NCBI GenBank assembly: GCA_022841365.1 | Contig: JALHRP010000003.1 | Coordinates: 1-64,000 of the forward strand | Direction: 5' to 3' | DNA length: 64,000 bases | Origin: Chitinophagaceae bacterium | GTDB taxonomy: Bacteria; Bacteroidota; Bacteroidia; Chitinophagales; Chitinophagaceae | Part shown: positions 54,242 to 62,678 of the stretch, one piece after another | How positions within the stretch are numbered: position 1 is the stretch's first letter | Layout: each line of letters begins with the position of its first letter | The notes under the pieces: generated by a model | Told to the model about the DNA's origin: nothing | The model's input: the letters and a program-made list of their open reading frames with translations, nothing else | Databases searched by the model: none | Made by a program: the position numbers and the translations under genes

Positions 54242-54600
54242 AATTCATTTTCGCTACGCTGCTTCTTTGTGCATTTGGTATTTCCGGCTGTGTACAAAAA
54301 ACCTATAAACGGATTGTTGTGTGCACGCTTTCAGTTAACCAACCAGTTGTTGTAGAGCAGGCAGGCATCAGGGGAAGCAATCAACCGTTAAACTGGCAGG
54401 AAGATTATAAAATGGAGGTTGTAAAAAAAGACAGTTTGTATAAAGCCGTTTCCATCATTCATACAGGATACACATTTACCGAAATAAAATTTACCGTAAA
54501 CAATGTGTATGAACTGGAGAAAGAAGAAAACAGAAAAATCATTTTCAGTAAAGGAGATACTACATTTTATCACGCTGTTTATAACCGGAAAAATAACTGA
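54238..54600 (+). CDS. Small lipoprotein of unknown function
   Basis: 120 residues from the ATG overlapping the DoxX stop. Lipoprotein signal with Cys18 (FGISGCVQK). The mature part is beta-rich (VVCTLSVNQPVVVEQAGIRGSNQPLNWQEDYKM, ending FYHAVYNRKNN). No family recognised. Last gene of the GIN/DoxX group; only 7 bases from the convergent asparaginase gene, with no terminator seen between. Confidence 0.75.
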   Translation: MKFIFATLLLCAFGISGCVQKTYKRIVVCTLSVNQPVVVEQAGIRGSNQPLNWQEDYKMEVVKKDSLYKAVSIIHTGYTFTEIKFTVNNVYELEKEENRKIIFSKGDTTFYHAVYNRKNN

Positions 54601-54607
54601 AGAACTG

Positions 54608-55096
54608 TTACTTCAATTCTTCAAACATACCTGTCTGTTTGTTCTTGCGAACGTTATCCCAGTTAAAGTAACGGCCATTCATGGCTACATATACACCGTT
54701 CGGTAAAGATTGTGCAAAGGCCAATGCGCTGCCCAGATTAAACAAACCATCACTGCTGCCAAACTTGATCGGAATCATGGCACCTGTAAGCACCACTGTT
54801 TTATCTTTTACTTTGGCAGCAAGCACTTTGCCGGTTTCTGTCATCGTATCGGTTCCGTGTGTAATAATGATTCTCTCCTCATCGCACTGTATACATTGAT
54901 GAACAATCAGATCCCGGTCTTCGTCAGTCATTTCAAGACTGTCAACCATCATGAGTGTGCGAATTTCAACGGGAACATGACAGCGGCCCATCTCCAGCAG
55001 ATCATGCATATGCGTGTCTTTAAAAAAAAGCTGTCCGGTAATTTCGTTGTATTCTTTATCGAAGGTGCCACCGGTAATGAAGATGCGAACTGCCAT
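54608..55096 (-). CDS. Asparaginase-family protein, half length
   Basis: 162 residues from the ATG at 55096. An upstream in-frame start would add a low-quality 29-residue leader. Contains the two catalytic threonine motifs of the asparaginase N-terminal domain: ITGGTFDKEYN at the start and ITHGTDTMTETGKVLA, plus KTVVLTGAMIPIKFGSSDGLFNLGSALAFA. The C-terminal domain of full-length enzymes (about 330 residues) is absent, and the frame ends naturally. A short single-domain family exists in bacteria; the substrate is uncertain. Confidence 0.85.
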   Translation of the reverse strand: MAVRIFITGGTFDKEYNEITGQLFFKDTHMHDLLEMGRCHVPVEIRTLMMVDSLEMTDEDRDLIVHQCIQCDEERIIITHGTDTMTETGKVLAAKVKDKTVVLTGAMIPIKFGSSDGLFNLGSALAFAQSLPNGVYVAMNGRYFNWDNVRKNKQTGMFEELK

Positions 55097-55150
55097 TGAT
55101 GATTGATTTATGCGGGTGAAATTAGTAAAAGCTTTGAATATCATTTTGCT

Positions 55151-55180
55151 AAAAAAAAGAGGGCACTTTTCAGTGCCCTT
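55151..55180 (-). terminator. Terminator of the response regulator gene
   Basis: GGGCACT/AGTGCCC (55161-55167 with 55172-55178). On the minus strand eight T follow within CTTTTTTTTAGC. Confidence 0.92.
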
Positions 55181-55209
55181 CATTCATCATCATCATCAAA
55201 ACTAAGCCA

Positions 55210-55848
55210 TTAAATAACCAGGCCCGATGCATTAATGTAATTCACCAATGCAGCACTGTTCTTTAAGTTTAATTTTTTCAGAATATTATGGCGGTGTACT
55301 TCTACTGTTTTCAGTGAAATACTCAGCTCTGTAGAAATTTCTTTTGAAGAAAGACCTTGCTTGATGTATTTAATTACATCCAGATCACGGCTTGAAAGAG
55401 TGTTGGCACCTGTTGCATTTTCATCTTCAAAAATCTGTTCAGATAAAATGGTTTTTACTTCACTGCAGATAAAACGTTTGCCTTCATTTACTTCCAGTAT
55501 GGCTTCAAACATTTCCTGCTGCGGAGAGTTTTTGGTTACATAACCCATGGCACCAAGCTTCAACAGTTTTTTTACATACGCCGGTTGAGAGTGCATGGAA
55601 ACGCCAATGATTTTTGTTGAAGGTGAAAACTTTCTGATTTGCTCTGTTGCTTCAATGCCGTTGATAGGTGTCATATTGATATCGAGCAATGCAATTTTAG
55701 GCCTTAGTTTTTGTGCCAGTTCAATTGCCTCCTCACCATTGCTACATTGAGCAATTACAGAAAAACGTGCATCACTGTTAAGAATGAAACTCCAGGTTTC
55801 ACGGATCAGTTTATGATCATCTGCAATTAAAACCGTAATCTTTTCCAT
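55210..55848 (-). CDS. NarL/FixJ-type response regulator
   Basis: 212 residues. Receiver domain 1-125 with ADDHKLIRE (acidic pocket), the phospho-Asp in ALLDINMTPINGIEA (about 56) and the conserved Lys in VTKNSPQQEM. LuxR-type helix-turn-helix 145-210 (LSSRDLDVIKYIKQGLSSKEISTELSISLKTVEVHRHNILKKL). Lies 11 bases after the sensor kinase genes, so it is the partner of the multi-PAS histidine kinase. Confidence 0.96.
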   Translation of the reverse strand: MEKITVLIADDHKLIRETWSFILNSDARFSVIAQCSNGEEAIELAQKLRPKIALLDINMTPINGIEATEQIRKFSPSTKIIGVSMHSQPAYVKKLLKLGAMGYVTKNSPQQEMFEAILEVNEGKRFICSEVKTILSEQIFEDENATGANTLSSRDLDVIKYIKQGLSSKEISTELSISLKTVEVHRHNILKKLNLKNSAALVNYINASGLVI

Positions 55849-55859
55849 TTGTTAGTAAT

Positions 55860-56201
55860 TTAATTATTATTTGGTATGTGAATAGTTAATCTGCATCCTT
55901 CTCCGGGATGAGATTCAATTTCGGCAGTTCCGTTTTGCAGTTCTGCCCTGTTTCTGATATTATCGAGGCCCATGCCTTTTTTAATTGTTTTAATATCAAA
56001 GCCCTTGCCATTGTCTGTAACAACCAGACGGATAAAATTTTCCTGATTAAAAAACTCTACACGAACTGCTGTTGCTTTGGCGTGCTTTACAATATTATTC
56101 AGTTGCTCCTGTAAAATACGATATAAAGTCAGCTTTAAACTTGGTTCAATTCCATTTTCCAGATCAGGTGGTGCTGTAAATGTAATATGCATACTGCCCA
56201 A
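55860..56201 (-). CDS. HATPase domain of the sensor kinase, displaced by a frameshift
   Basis: About 113 residues that form the ATP-binding domain of a HisKA_3-type kinase: TLYRILQEQLNNIVKHAKA (N box), VTDNGKGFD and KGMGLDNIRNRAEL (G boxes), ending in LTIHIPNNN. The first codons (TTG GGC AGT ATG) lie inside the kinase frame, one base out of register. It has no independent promoter or good start. It is best read as the C-terminus of the upstream gene after a one-base deletion. Confidence 0.85.
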   Translation of the reverse strand: MGSMHITFTAPPDLENGIEPSLKLTLYRILQEQLNNIVKHAKATAVRVEFFNQENFIRLVVTDNGKGFDIKTIKKGMGLDNIRNRAELQNGTAEIESHPGEGCRLTIHIPNNN

Positions 56202-59200
56202 AGCCTGATAACTTTCAATAAGGTCATTTCTGCAGCCATGAGTCCGAGATCATCAATACTTCCGGGTACAAGCGATCTAGAAAGGTTGCGTATTTCTTTA
56301 ATCACAGTATTGATATGTTTTGTACCACGATCAATTAAATCAACCGGGTTATCATCTAATTTCAGGCGTAACATTTCCAGATACAGTTTGGTAGTAGTCA
56401 GCAACTGGCTTACATTATCGTGCAATTCCTTTCCTATTTCGGCCCGTTCTTTTTCCTGGGCCAGAACTGCTGCCTGTGCAATTTGGTTTTGTCTGGTTTT
56501 TTCCCGCTGATAGTATTCTCTTTCCAGTTTCTTTTGTTCTGTTATATCCTGCATGGAGCCAACCATACGTATTGGTTGCTGTTGTTGATTAAAAATGAGA
56601 TATCCTTTATCAATAACATTGGCATAAGTTCCATTTTTACGTTTAAACCGGTATTCACATGTCCAGTGCGGATTCTCATGCTGCAATAAAAAAGCATCAA
56701 AGTCTGTTACAATCCTGTTCCTGTCTGCAGGATGGATATTTTCCGCCCAAAAATCCATCTCATTTTCCTGGTCATTAAAATCATGACCAAACAGTAATTT
56801 ATATCCTTCGCTCCATGTTAACTGATGGGTAATAAGATCTAAATCCCAGATAGCTTCATTGGTGGCCTTTGTTACCAGCTCATATCGTTCATTACTGATT
56901 TTTAATTTTTCAGCAAACTCTTTCTGTTCACTAATATCCTGCATAGCACCTACAATCCGGACAGGATTCTGCAAGTGATCAAATATTAAATACCCCTGAT
57001 CAGAGACAAATGCATACGAACCATCTGCCCGCTGAAACCGGTAAGTACATTGCCACTGAGGAATTTCCTTTTGAGCTACAAAATCATGAAACTGTTTAAT
57101 AACGGTTTCCTTATCGCCGGGATGCAGTTTTGACTCCCAGAATAAAAGTCCAGCATGTTCCCGGTCGGTATCGTAACCAAAAAGTACTTTATACCCATTA
57201 CTTCTGGTTATGGTTTGCGAAATAAGATCGTAATCCCAGATAGCTTCGTTGGTTGCTTTTTTTATAAGTTCGTACCGGTCGTTACTCATTTTAATTTCAT
57301 CGGCTGCTTTTTTCTGTGCAGTAATGTCCCGATGTGAGGCAATGATCATTCCCTCTTTTGTTAAAGCGGTTGCCGTCCAGGCAACCCATTTCACTTCGCC
57401 GTTTTTGGTAACAACTCTGTTTTCGAAATAAGGTATTGATTTGCCATTGGTGAGTTCTTTTAATTTTGCCATTACTATGGCCTTGTCATCCTCATAAACA
57501 TAATTGAGCGGATGAATTTGATTGGCTTCTTCCTGTGTGTAGCCAATAAAGTTTTCAAATGCTTTATTTACCTTTCTGAAAACACCATCTAAACCGGCGA
57601 TGGTTAACATATCGTTACTGATACTGAAAAACTTTTCCAGCACAAGATCATTTTTTCTTTTTTCCATTTCTGCACCTATCAGATTTGCTGTAACAGACAG
57701 TATGTTTGCATCAGCTTTATTGAAAGGCTTTTGCTGAAAGCTGTGCAGAATGAGAAAACTTATTACACGACCGCTGCTTACAACAGGTACTGCCAATGTT
57801 GATTTAAAACCGTGGGCTACTGCCAGATTTCTACGTTGATAGGAGTGGCCTGTTTCCAGATGCTCAACCCAATAAGGTTTTAATGTTTTATAAGAAGGCA
57901 CATTTTCAAAATCAGTGATAGTAAACGCAAGCTCTACGGATGCTTCCAGAAATTTAAGCAGCCTTTCATCGGGATGCTTCTCATCATAATCCGTTACTTT
58001 TTTACGGATTAACACTTCATCAAAATTAGGTACCCACAGCTCGGCAAGATCCCATTTTACAAATTCACGTATGCGTTTTACAGCTGTTGCAAGATTTTGC
58101 TGCAGGCTGTTTGGTTGAATTAATATCTCAGAAACATCGTAACCCAGCTGATGTTCTTCCTGTGTCCGGCGTTCTTCAGTTACATCCGTTACTACAAGCA
58201 TAACACAGGTCATATTTGCATAATCAATCACCCTTCTTTGCATAACCGCACTAAATATGTTCCCATTTCTGGTTTTATGATGAAAGGCTTCTCCGGTTTC
58301 ATATACTGCGGTCATTTGCTCAGGTAAAATATGCTCATTAAAGAGGCTGCAAACACTAAGCGTTAAAAACTCCTCTTTAGTATAACCATACTTTTCCAGT
58401 GCACTGACATTAACATCAATGATATTTTTATAATCCGGACTAACTACAAAAGAAGGCAGAGGTAACTGCTGAAAAAGAGATTTATACCTGAGCTCACTTT
58501 CTTCCAACGCCTCTTCAGATTTTTTGCGCAGAGAAATATCGTTCAGATTAATCAGCATCGCATTCACATGAGGCAAATGAAATAAATTCTTTCCCTTTGC
58601 TTCGGCCCATAACCAGCTGCCGTCTTTTTTCAAAAACCGGATATCGGCACTGTGGTTTTCATGCGGATGCAGATACTCTTCCTGAAAAGCATTTTTTGTT
58701 GCTTCCAGATCATCGGGATGAACAAATAAAAATCCGTTTTTACCAATCAGTTCAGCGGGATGATACCCCAGTACTTTTGTAACATTTGGTGTGCAGTAGA
58801 GAATTGTATTGCTGGCATCAGTAAGTAAAAAAACATCAATGCTGTTAGAAAGCAGTGTTTCAAACATTTCCTGCCGTAAAAAATAATCTTGCAGATGATC
58901 TGCTTTGCCGTTGATTTCCGAACGCTCTTGCGGAAGGTTGTACCCGGTACACTGCACATAATATTCTCCGGTAATAGAATTCGGTGAAGCCATCAACTCC
59001 CAACGAACTTTTTTGGCACTCTTACCGGTTGGCTGCATATACAGTTCAATAACAGTTGGCTTAGCCGGCAAATCAATACATCTTTCAACTTCTCTTTTTA
59101 AACGATCTCTGTCTGCAGAATGAACTAAGTCAAAAAAAGAAACAGTTATATTATCATGATCGTTTGAATTACTCAACTCCTGAAAAAACGAATTACAGGT

Positions 59201-59287
59201 TATATAACGCCCATTGATATCAATGAGTGCATAATAAAATAAACTGGAGCCCGGAAAGATTTCAGGTATGAGAGTTGTACTATTCAT
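56135..59287 (-). CDS. Multi-PAS sensor histidine kinase, C-terminus lost by frameshift
   Basis: 1050 residues as read; about 1142 if one base is restored near 56222-56225. Domains: PAS (1-130, 145-265, 270-385), GAF (about 390-550) and PAS (555-680, 685-815, 820-945). The last two are near-duplicates starting NDRYELIKKATNEAIWD and NERYELVTKATNEAIWD. A HisKA_3 dimerisation segment carries the phospho-His in RAEIGKELHDNVSQLL. No membrane segment, so it is a cytoplasmic sensor. The correct frame would continue LGLMAAEM-x-LIESYQALGSM into the ATPase. As read it ends in about 25 out-of-frame residues. Confidence 0.9.
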   Translation of the reverse strand: MNSTTLIPEIFPGSSLFYYALIDINGRYITCNSFFQELSNSNDHDNITVSFFDLVHSADRDRLKREVERCIDLPAKPTVIELYMQPTGKSAKKVRWELMASPNSITGEYYVQCTGYNLPQERSEINGKADHLQDYFLRQEMFETLLSNSIDVFLLTDASNTILYCTPNVTKVLGYHPAELIGKNGFLFVHPDDLEATKNAFQEEYLHPHENHSADIRFLKKDGSWLWAEAKGKNLFHLPHVNAMLINLNDISLRKKSEEALEESELRYKSLFQQLPLPSFVVSPDYKNIIDVNVSALEKYGYTKEEFLTLSVCSLFNEHILPEQMTAVYETGEAFHHKTRNGNIFSAVMQRRVIDYANMTCVMLVVTDVTEERRTQEEHQLGYDVSEILIQPNSLQQNLATAVKRIREFVKWDLAELWVPNFDEVLIRKKVTDYDEKHPDERLLKFLEASVELAFTITDFENVPSYKTLKPYWVEHLETGHSYQRRNLAVAHGFKSTLAVPVVSSGRVISFLILHSFQQKPFNKADANILSVTANLIGAEMEKRKNDLVLEKFFSISNDMLTIAGLDGVFRKVNKAFENFIGYTQEEANQIHPLNYVYEDDKAIVMAKLKELTNGKSIPYFENRVVTKNGEVKWVAWTATALTKEGMIIASHRDITAQKKAADEIKMSNDRYELIKKATNEAIWDYDLISQTITRSNGYKVLFGYDTDREHAGLLFWESKLHPGDKETVIKQFHDFVAQKEIPQWQCTYRFQRADGSYAFVSDQGYLIFDHLQNPVRIVGAMQDISEQKEFAEKLKISNERYELVTKATNEAIWDLDLITHQLTWSEGYKLLFGHDFNDQENEMDFWAENIHPADRNRIVTDFDAFLLQHENPHWTCEYRFKRKNGTYANVIDKGYLIFNQQQQPIRMVGSMQDITEQKKLEREYYQREKTRQNQIAQAAVLAQEKERAEIGKELHDNVSQLLTTTKLYLEMLRLKLDDNPVDLIDRGTKHINTVIKEIRNLSRSLVPGSIDDLGLMAAEMTLLKVIRLWAVCILHLQHHLIWKMELNQV

Positions 59288-59304
59288 TACTAATTAAAAC
59301 CTGT

Positions 59305-59312
59305 ACAAAATT
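59305..59312 (-). promoter_or_regulatory. Possible -7 box for the kinase gene
   Basis: TAATTTTG on the minus strand, a perfect TAnnTTTG, 17 bases ahead of the ATG. No convincing -33 partner. The rest of the 335-base gap 59288-59622 shows no gene. Confidence 0.4.
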
Positions 59313-59564
59313 AAATTATAACACTTAGGGATCTTGTAGTATAAAATGTATTTTACAGGCGGTAAATGTTACGGTTGCCTGTCATTGAAACGTCATATGA
59401 ACGAACGTTGTATTTTACTTTAGTCATTTACTTACGCTCTGTTGTATTGTTTCGGGTCACTTTATTCAACAAAAAAGAGGGTTTCTCCCGTAATAAGATC
59501 TATTGGTAAAAACATCAAACATACAATGTTGACTCAGGCATTTTTCCGCTCATAAAATCTTCTG

Positions 59565-59593
59565 TTGCAAATTTGGTTTTTCGCTTACCTTAA
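59565..59593 (+). promoter_or_regulatory. Possible promoter of the amidohydrolase pair
   Basis: TTG (59565-59567), 18 bases, then TACCTTAA (59586-59593), 29 bases ahead of the start codon. The second box is a partial match only. Confidence 0.35.
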
Positions 59594-59622
59594 TTTTTTA
59601 TTTTAAAAAATTCAACCGCAAC

Positions 59623-62600
59623 ATGAGAAAATTTATCTTATTCTCCTGGGTACTGCTGCTTACGGCTTTATCCAGGGCACAGGAAACATTTCCCGTAAAT
59701 GGCGTAGCCGATAAACGAAGCGGTACGTATGCATTTACGAACGCAACCATCGTTAAGGATGCTGCAACCACCCTCACAAATGCAACGCTGCTGATTAAAG
59801 AAGGGAAAATTACAGCCGTAGGAACCGGCATCAACATCCCCAAAGAAGCCGTGGTAATTGATTGTAAAGGCCGCTTTATCTATCCATCCTTTATTGATAT
59901 TTATGCAGATTACGGAATGCCCGTTATCCAGCGTACACAGGGCGGATTTAACTTTAATGCTCCGGCCCAGCTTACCAGTAATCAAAAAGGACCTTTTGGC
60001 TGGAACCAGGCTATACGCTCAGATATCAATGCTGCAGCTATCTTTTCGCCCGATGAAACAAAAGCAAAAAATTTACGTGAAGCAGGATTTGGCTCTGTGC
60101 TTACTCACCAGCGTGATGGTATTGCCAGAGGCACCGGCACTTTTGTTACACTGGCCGGCGAAAAAGAAAACATGGTTGTAGTAAAGGAAAAAGCATCTGC
60201 TCATTATTCGTTCAGTAAAGGAACGTCTACTCAAACCTATCCGCAATCTGTTATGGGCAGTATTGCATTGCTGCGCCAGAGTTTTCTGGATGCACAATGG
60301 TATAAAAACAATCCTTTAGCCGAAGGCATCAACTTAACATTAAAAAACTGGAACGAACAACAAAACCTTCCGCAGATTTTTGAAGCCAATGATAAATGGG
60401 CTGTTGTACGTGCAGACCGTATAGGCGATGAATTTGGTGTACAGTATATCATCAAAGCAGGTGGTAACGAATACCAGCGCATCAACGACATGGCAGGTAC
60501 CAAAGCAAGTTTTATTCTTTCGCTCAATTATCCTGCAGCCATGGATATTGAAGATCCGCATGATGCACGTTTTGTAGCATTAACAGATATGAAGCATTGG
60601 GAAATGGCGCCATCAAACGCTGGCATGTTTGAAAAAGCGGGCATCAATTTTTGCTTAACAAGTTCTGACCTGCGTGATGTAAGACAATTCATGACTAACC
60701 TGCGCAAAGCCATTGACTATGGCTTAAGCGAAAGCAAAGCATTTGATGCACTCACCAAAGCACCGGCTACACTGTTAGGTGTGTACGATCAGGTAGGCAG
60801 CCTCGATGCCGGTAAGATTGCCAACTTCCTTATTACTAGTGGTCCGATTTTTTCTGAAAAAACAGTGATCTATCAAAACTGGATACAGGGAGAAAAATAT
60901 GCAGTGAGAGAAGAATTGTGGAATGATGCAAAAGGCATCTATACTCTTACAGTGAATACTCCGGGAGGAGCAAAAACATTTACGTTAGATGTAAAGAGCA
61001 GCAACAGTGCAAATGTGATTGCAAAGGATACTGTAACAGGTCGCTTTACGTTTGATGGCAAACAGGTGAAATTAAATTTTCCTGAAGCAAAGGGAAGCAG
61101 AAACAATATTCGCCTCAGTGGTATTGCCAACAACAATATCTGGAGTGGTGTTGGTGATGATGTGAACGGAAACCGTTTTACCTGGACCGCTGTGTTTAAT
61201 AAAGAAGCAGAGACAAAAGCCGACAGTACAAAACCAAAGATGACTCCTAAAACAGGAAAGATCACTTATCCGTTTAACGGATATGGTTTTGAAGAAATGC
61301 CTAAACAGGAAACCATCCTCATTAAAAATGCAACTGTATGGACCAATGAAAAAGAAGGTGTGCTGTTAAATACGGATGTGCTGTTGAAAAACGGAAAGAT
61401 TGCAGCAATTGGTAAAAACTTAAATGAAGCAGGCGCCAGAGTCATTGATGGTACAGGTAAACATCTAACAGCCGGTATTATTGATGAGCACTCTCATATT
61501 GCTGCAGCTTCTATTAACGAAGGTGCTCAAAGTGTAACATCAGAAGTGCGTATTGCTGACAATCTGAATCCCGACGATATCAACATCTATCGCCAGTTAA
61601 GCGGTGGTGTTACATCATCTCACATCCTGCATGGTTCGGCCAATACCATCGGCGGACAAACACAACTCATCAAACTACGTTGGGGTACAAATGATGAAGG
61701 TTTGAAATTTCAGGGATGGACAGGCTTTATCAAATTTGCATTGGGCGAAAACGTAAAACGCTCCGGCTCTACACAAAACAACCGTTTCCCCGATTCAAGA
61801 ATGGGTGTAAGCCAGGTATTGATTGATGCGTTTACCCGTGCAAAAGAATATGAAGCTGCATGGAAAAAATTTGATGAAGAAAAAAAGAAGAACCCCAAAG
61901 CACTTGGTCCACGCCGTGATCTTGAACTGGATGCATTGGTAGAGATCATGAATAAAAAACGTTTCATTACCTGTCACTCTTATGTACAAAGTGAAATCAC
62001 CGATATGCTTCGGGTAGCAGATCGTTTTGGATTTACACTCAACACCTTTACACATATTCTGGAAGGATATAAAGTGGCCGATAAAATGAAACAGCATGGT
62101 GCAGCAGCATCCACTTTCAGTGATTGGTGGAATTATAAGATGGAAGTGGTGGATGCCATTCCTTACAACGCCAACATTATGCAAAAGGCCGGTGTAAACG
62201 TTGCCATCAATTCAGATGATGCTGAAATGGCCCGTCACTTAAATCATGAAGCAGCCAAGAGTGTAAAGTATGGCGGCATGAGTGAAGAAGATGCATTAAA
62301 GATGGTTACACTCAACCCTGCAAAAATGTTACATATAGATGATAAAGTGGGCAGTATTAATGTAGGTAAAGATGCCGATGTAGTATTATGGAGCGATCAT
62401 CCGCTGAGCATTTATGCAAAAGCTGAGAAAACAATTGTAGACGGCATTATTTACTACGATCGTGAAAAGGATAAACAACTGCGTATTGATCTTGCCAAAG
62501 AACGTGCAAGACTGATGGCCAAAATGATTGGCGAAAAAAGAGCCGGTATGCCAACTGTTCCATTTGCTCCAAGCATGGAATTAATGCATACCTGCAGCGA

Positions 62601-62667
62601 TCACAATCATAAGCATGGTTTGCTGGTAATTGATGCAGAAGAGAATTATCAAAATGGTAACCAATAA
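59623..62667 (+). CDS. Exported double amidohydrolase-family protein
   Basis: 1014 residues. Signal peptide 1-19 (LLLTALSRAQ). Two amidohydrolase halves: residues about 35-430 and about 555-985. The first half keeps the fold (TNATLLIKEGKITAVGTG, and the C-terminal GSLDAGKIANFLI), but its HxH site reads FIDIYADYG, so it lacks the metal-binding His pair. The second half has His623-x-His625 (IDEHSHIAAA), FTHILEG, AINSDD and LNPAKMLHIDDKVGSINVGKDADVVLWS, and looks catalytic. Probably hydrolyses a cyclic amide or peptide in the periplasm. Confidence 0.9.
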   Translation: MRKFILFSWVLLLTALSRAQETFPVNGVADKRSGTYAFTNATIVKDAATTLTNATLLIKEGKITAVGTGINIPKEAVVIDCKGRFIYPSFIDIYADYGMPVIQRTQGGFNFNAPAQLTSNQKGPFGWNQAIRSDINAAAIFSPDETKAKNLREAGFGSVLTHQRDGIARGTGTFVTLAGEKENMVVVKEKASAHYSFSKGTSTQTYPQSVMGSIALLRQSFLDAQWYKNNPLAEGINLTLKNWNEQQNLPQIFEANDKWAVVRADRIGDEFGVQYIIKAGGNEYQRINDMAGTKASFILSLNYPAAMDIEDPHDARFVALTDMKHWEMAPSNAGMFEKAGINFCLTSSDLRDVRQFMTNLRKAIDYGLSESKAFDALTKAPATLLGVYDQVGSLDAGKIANFLITSGPIFSEKTVIYQNWIQGEKYAVREELWNDAKGIYTLTVNTPGGAKTFTLDVKSSNSANVIAKDTVTGRFTFDGKQVKLNFPEAKGSRNNIRLSGIANNNIWSGVGDDVNGNRFTWTAVFNKEAETKADSTKPKMTPKTGKITYPFNGYGFEEMPKQETILIKNATVWTNEKEGVLLNTDVLLKNGKIAAIGKNLNEAGARVIDGTGKHLTAGIIDEHSHIAAASINEGAQSVTSEVRIADNLNPDDINIYRQLSGGVTSSHILHGSANTIGGQTQLIKLRWGTNDEGLKFQGWTGFIKFALGENVKRSGSTQNNRFPDSRMGVSQVLIDAFTRAKEYEAAWKKFDEEKKKNPKALGPRRDLELDALVEIMNKKRFITCHSYVQSEITDMLRVADRFGFTLNTFTHILEGYKVADKMKQHGAAASTFSDWWNYKMEVVDAIPYNANIMQKAGVNVAINSDDAEMARHLNHEAAKSVKYGGMSEEDALKMVTLNPAKMLHIDDKVGSINVGKDADVVLWSDHPLSIYAKAEKTIVDGIIYYDREKDKQLRIDLAKERARLMAKMIGEKRAGMPTVPFAPSMELMHTCSDHNHKHGLLVIDAEENYQNGNQ

Positions 62668-62678
62668 AATTTAAGACA

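Noticed and set aside
56135-56240. Programmed ribosomal frameshift in the kinase
   Set aside because: No slippery heptamer or following pseudoknot is visible at the join, so a simple one-base loss is more likely.
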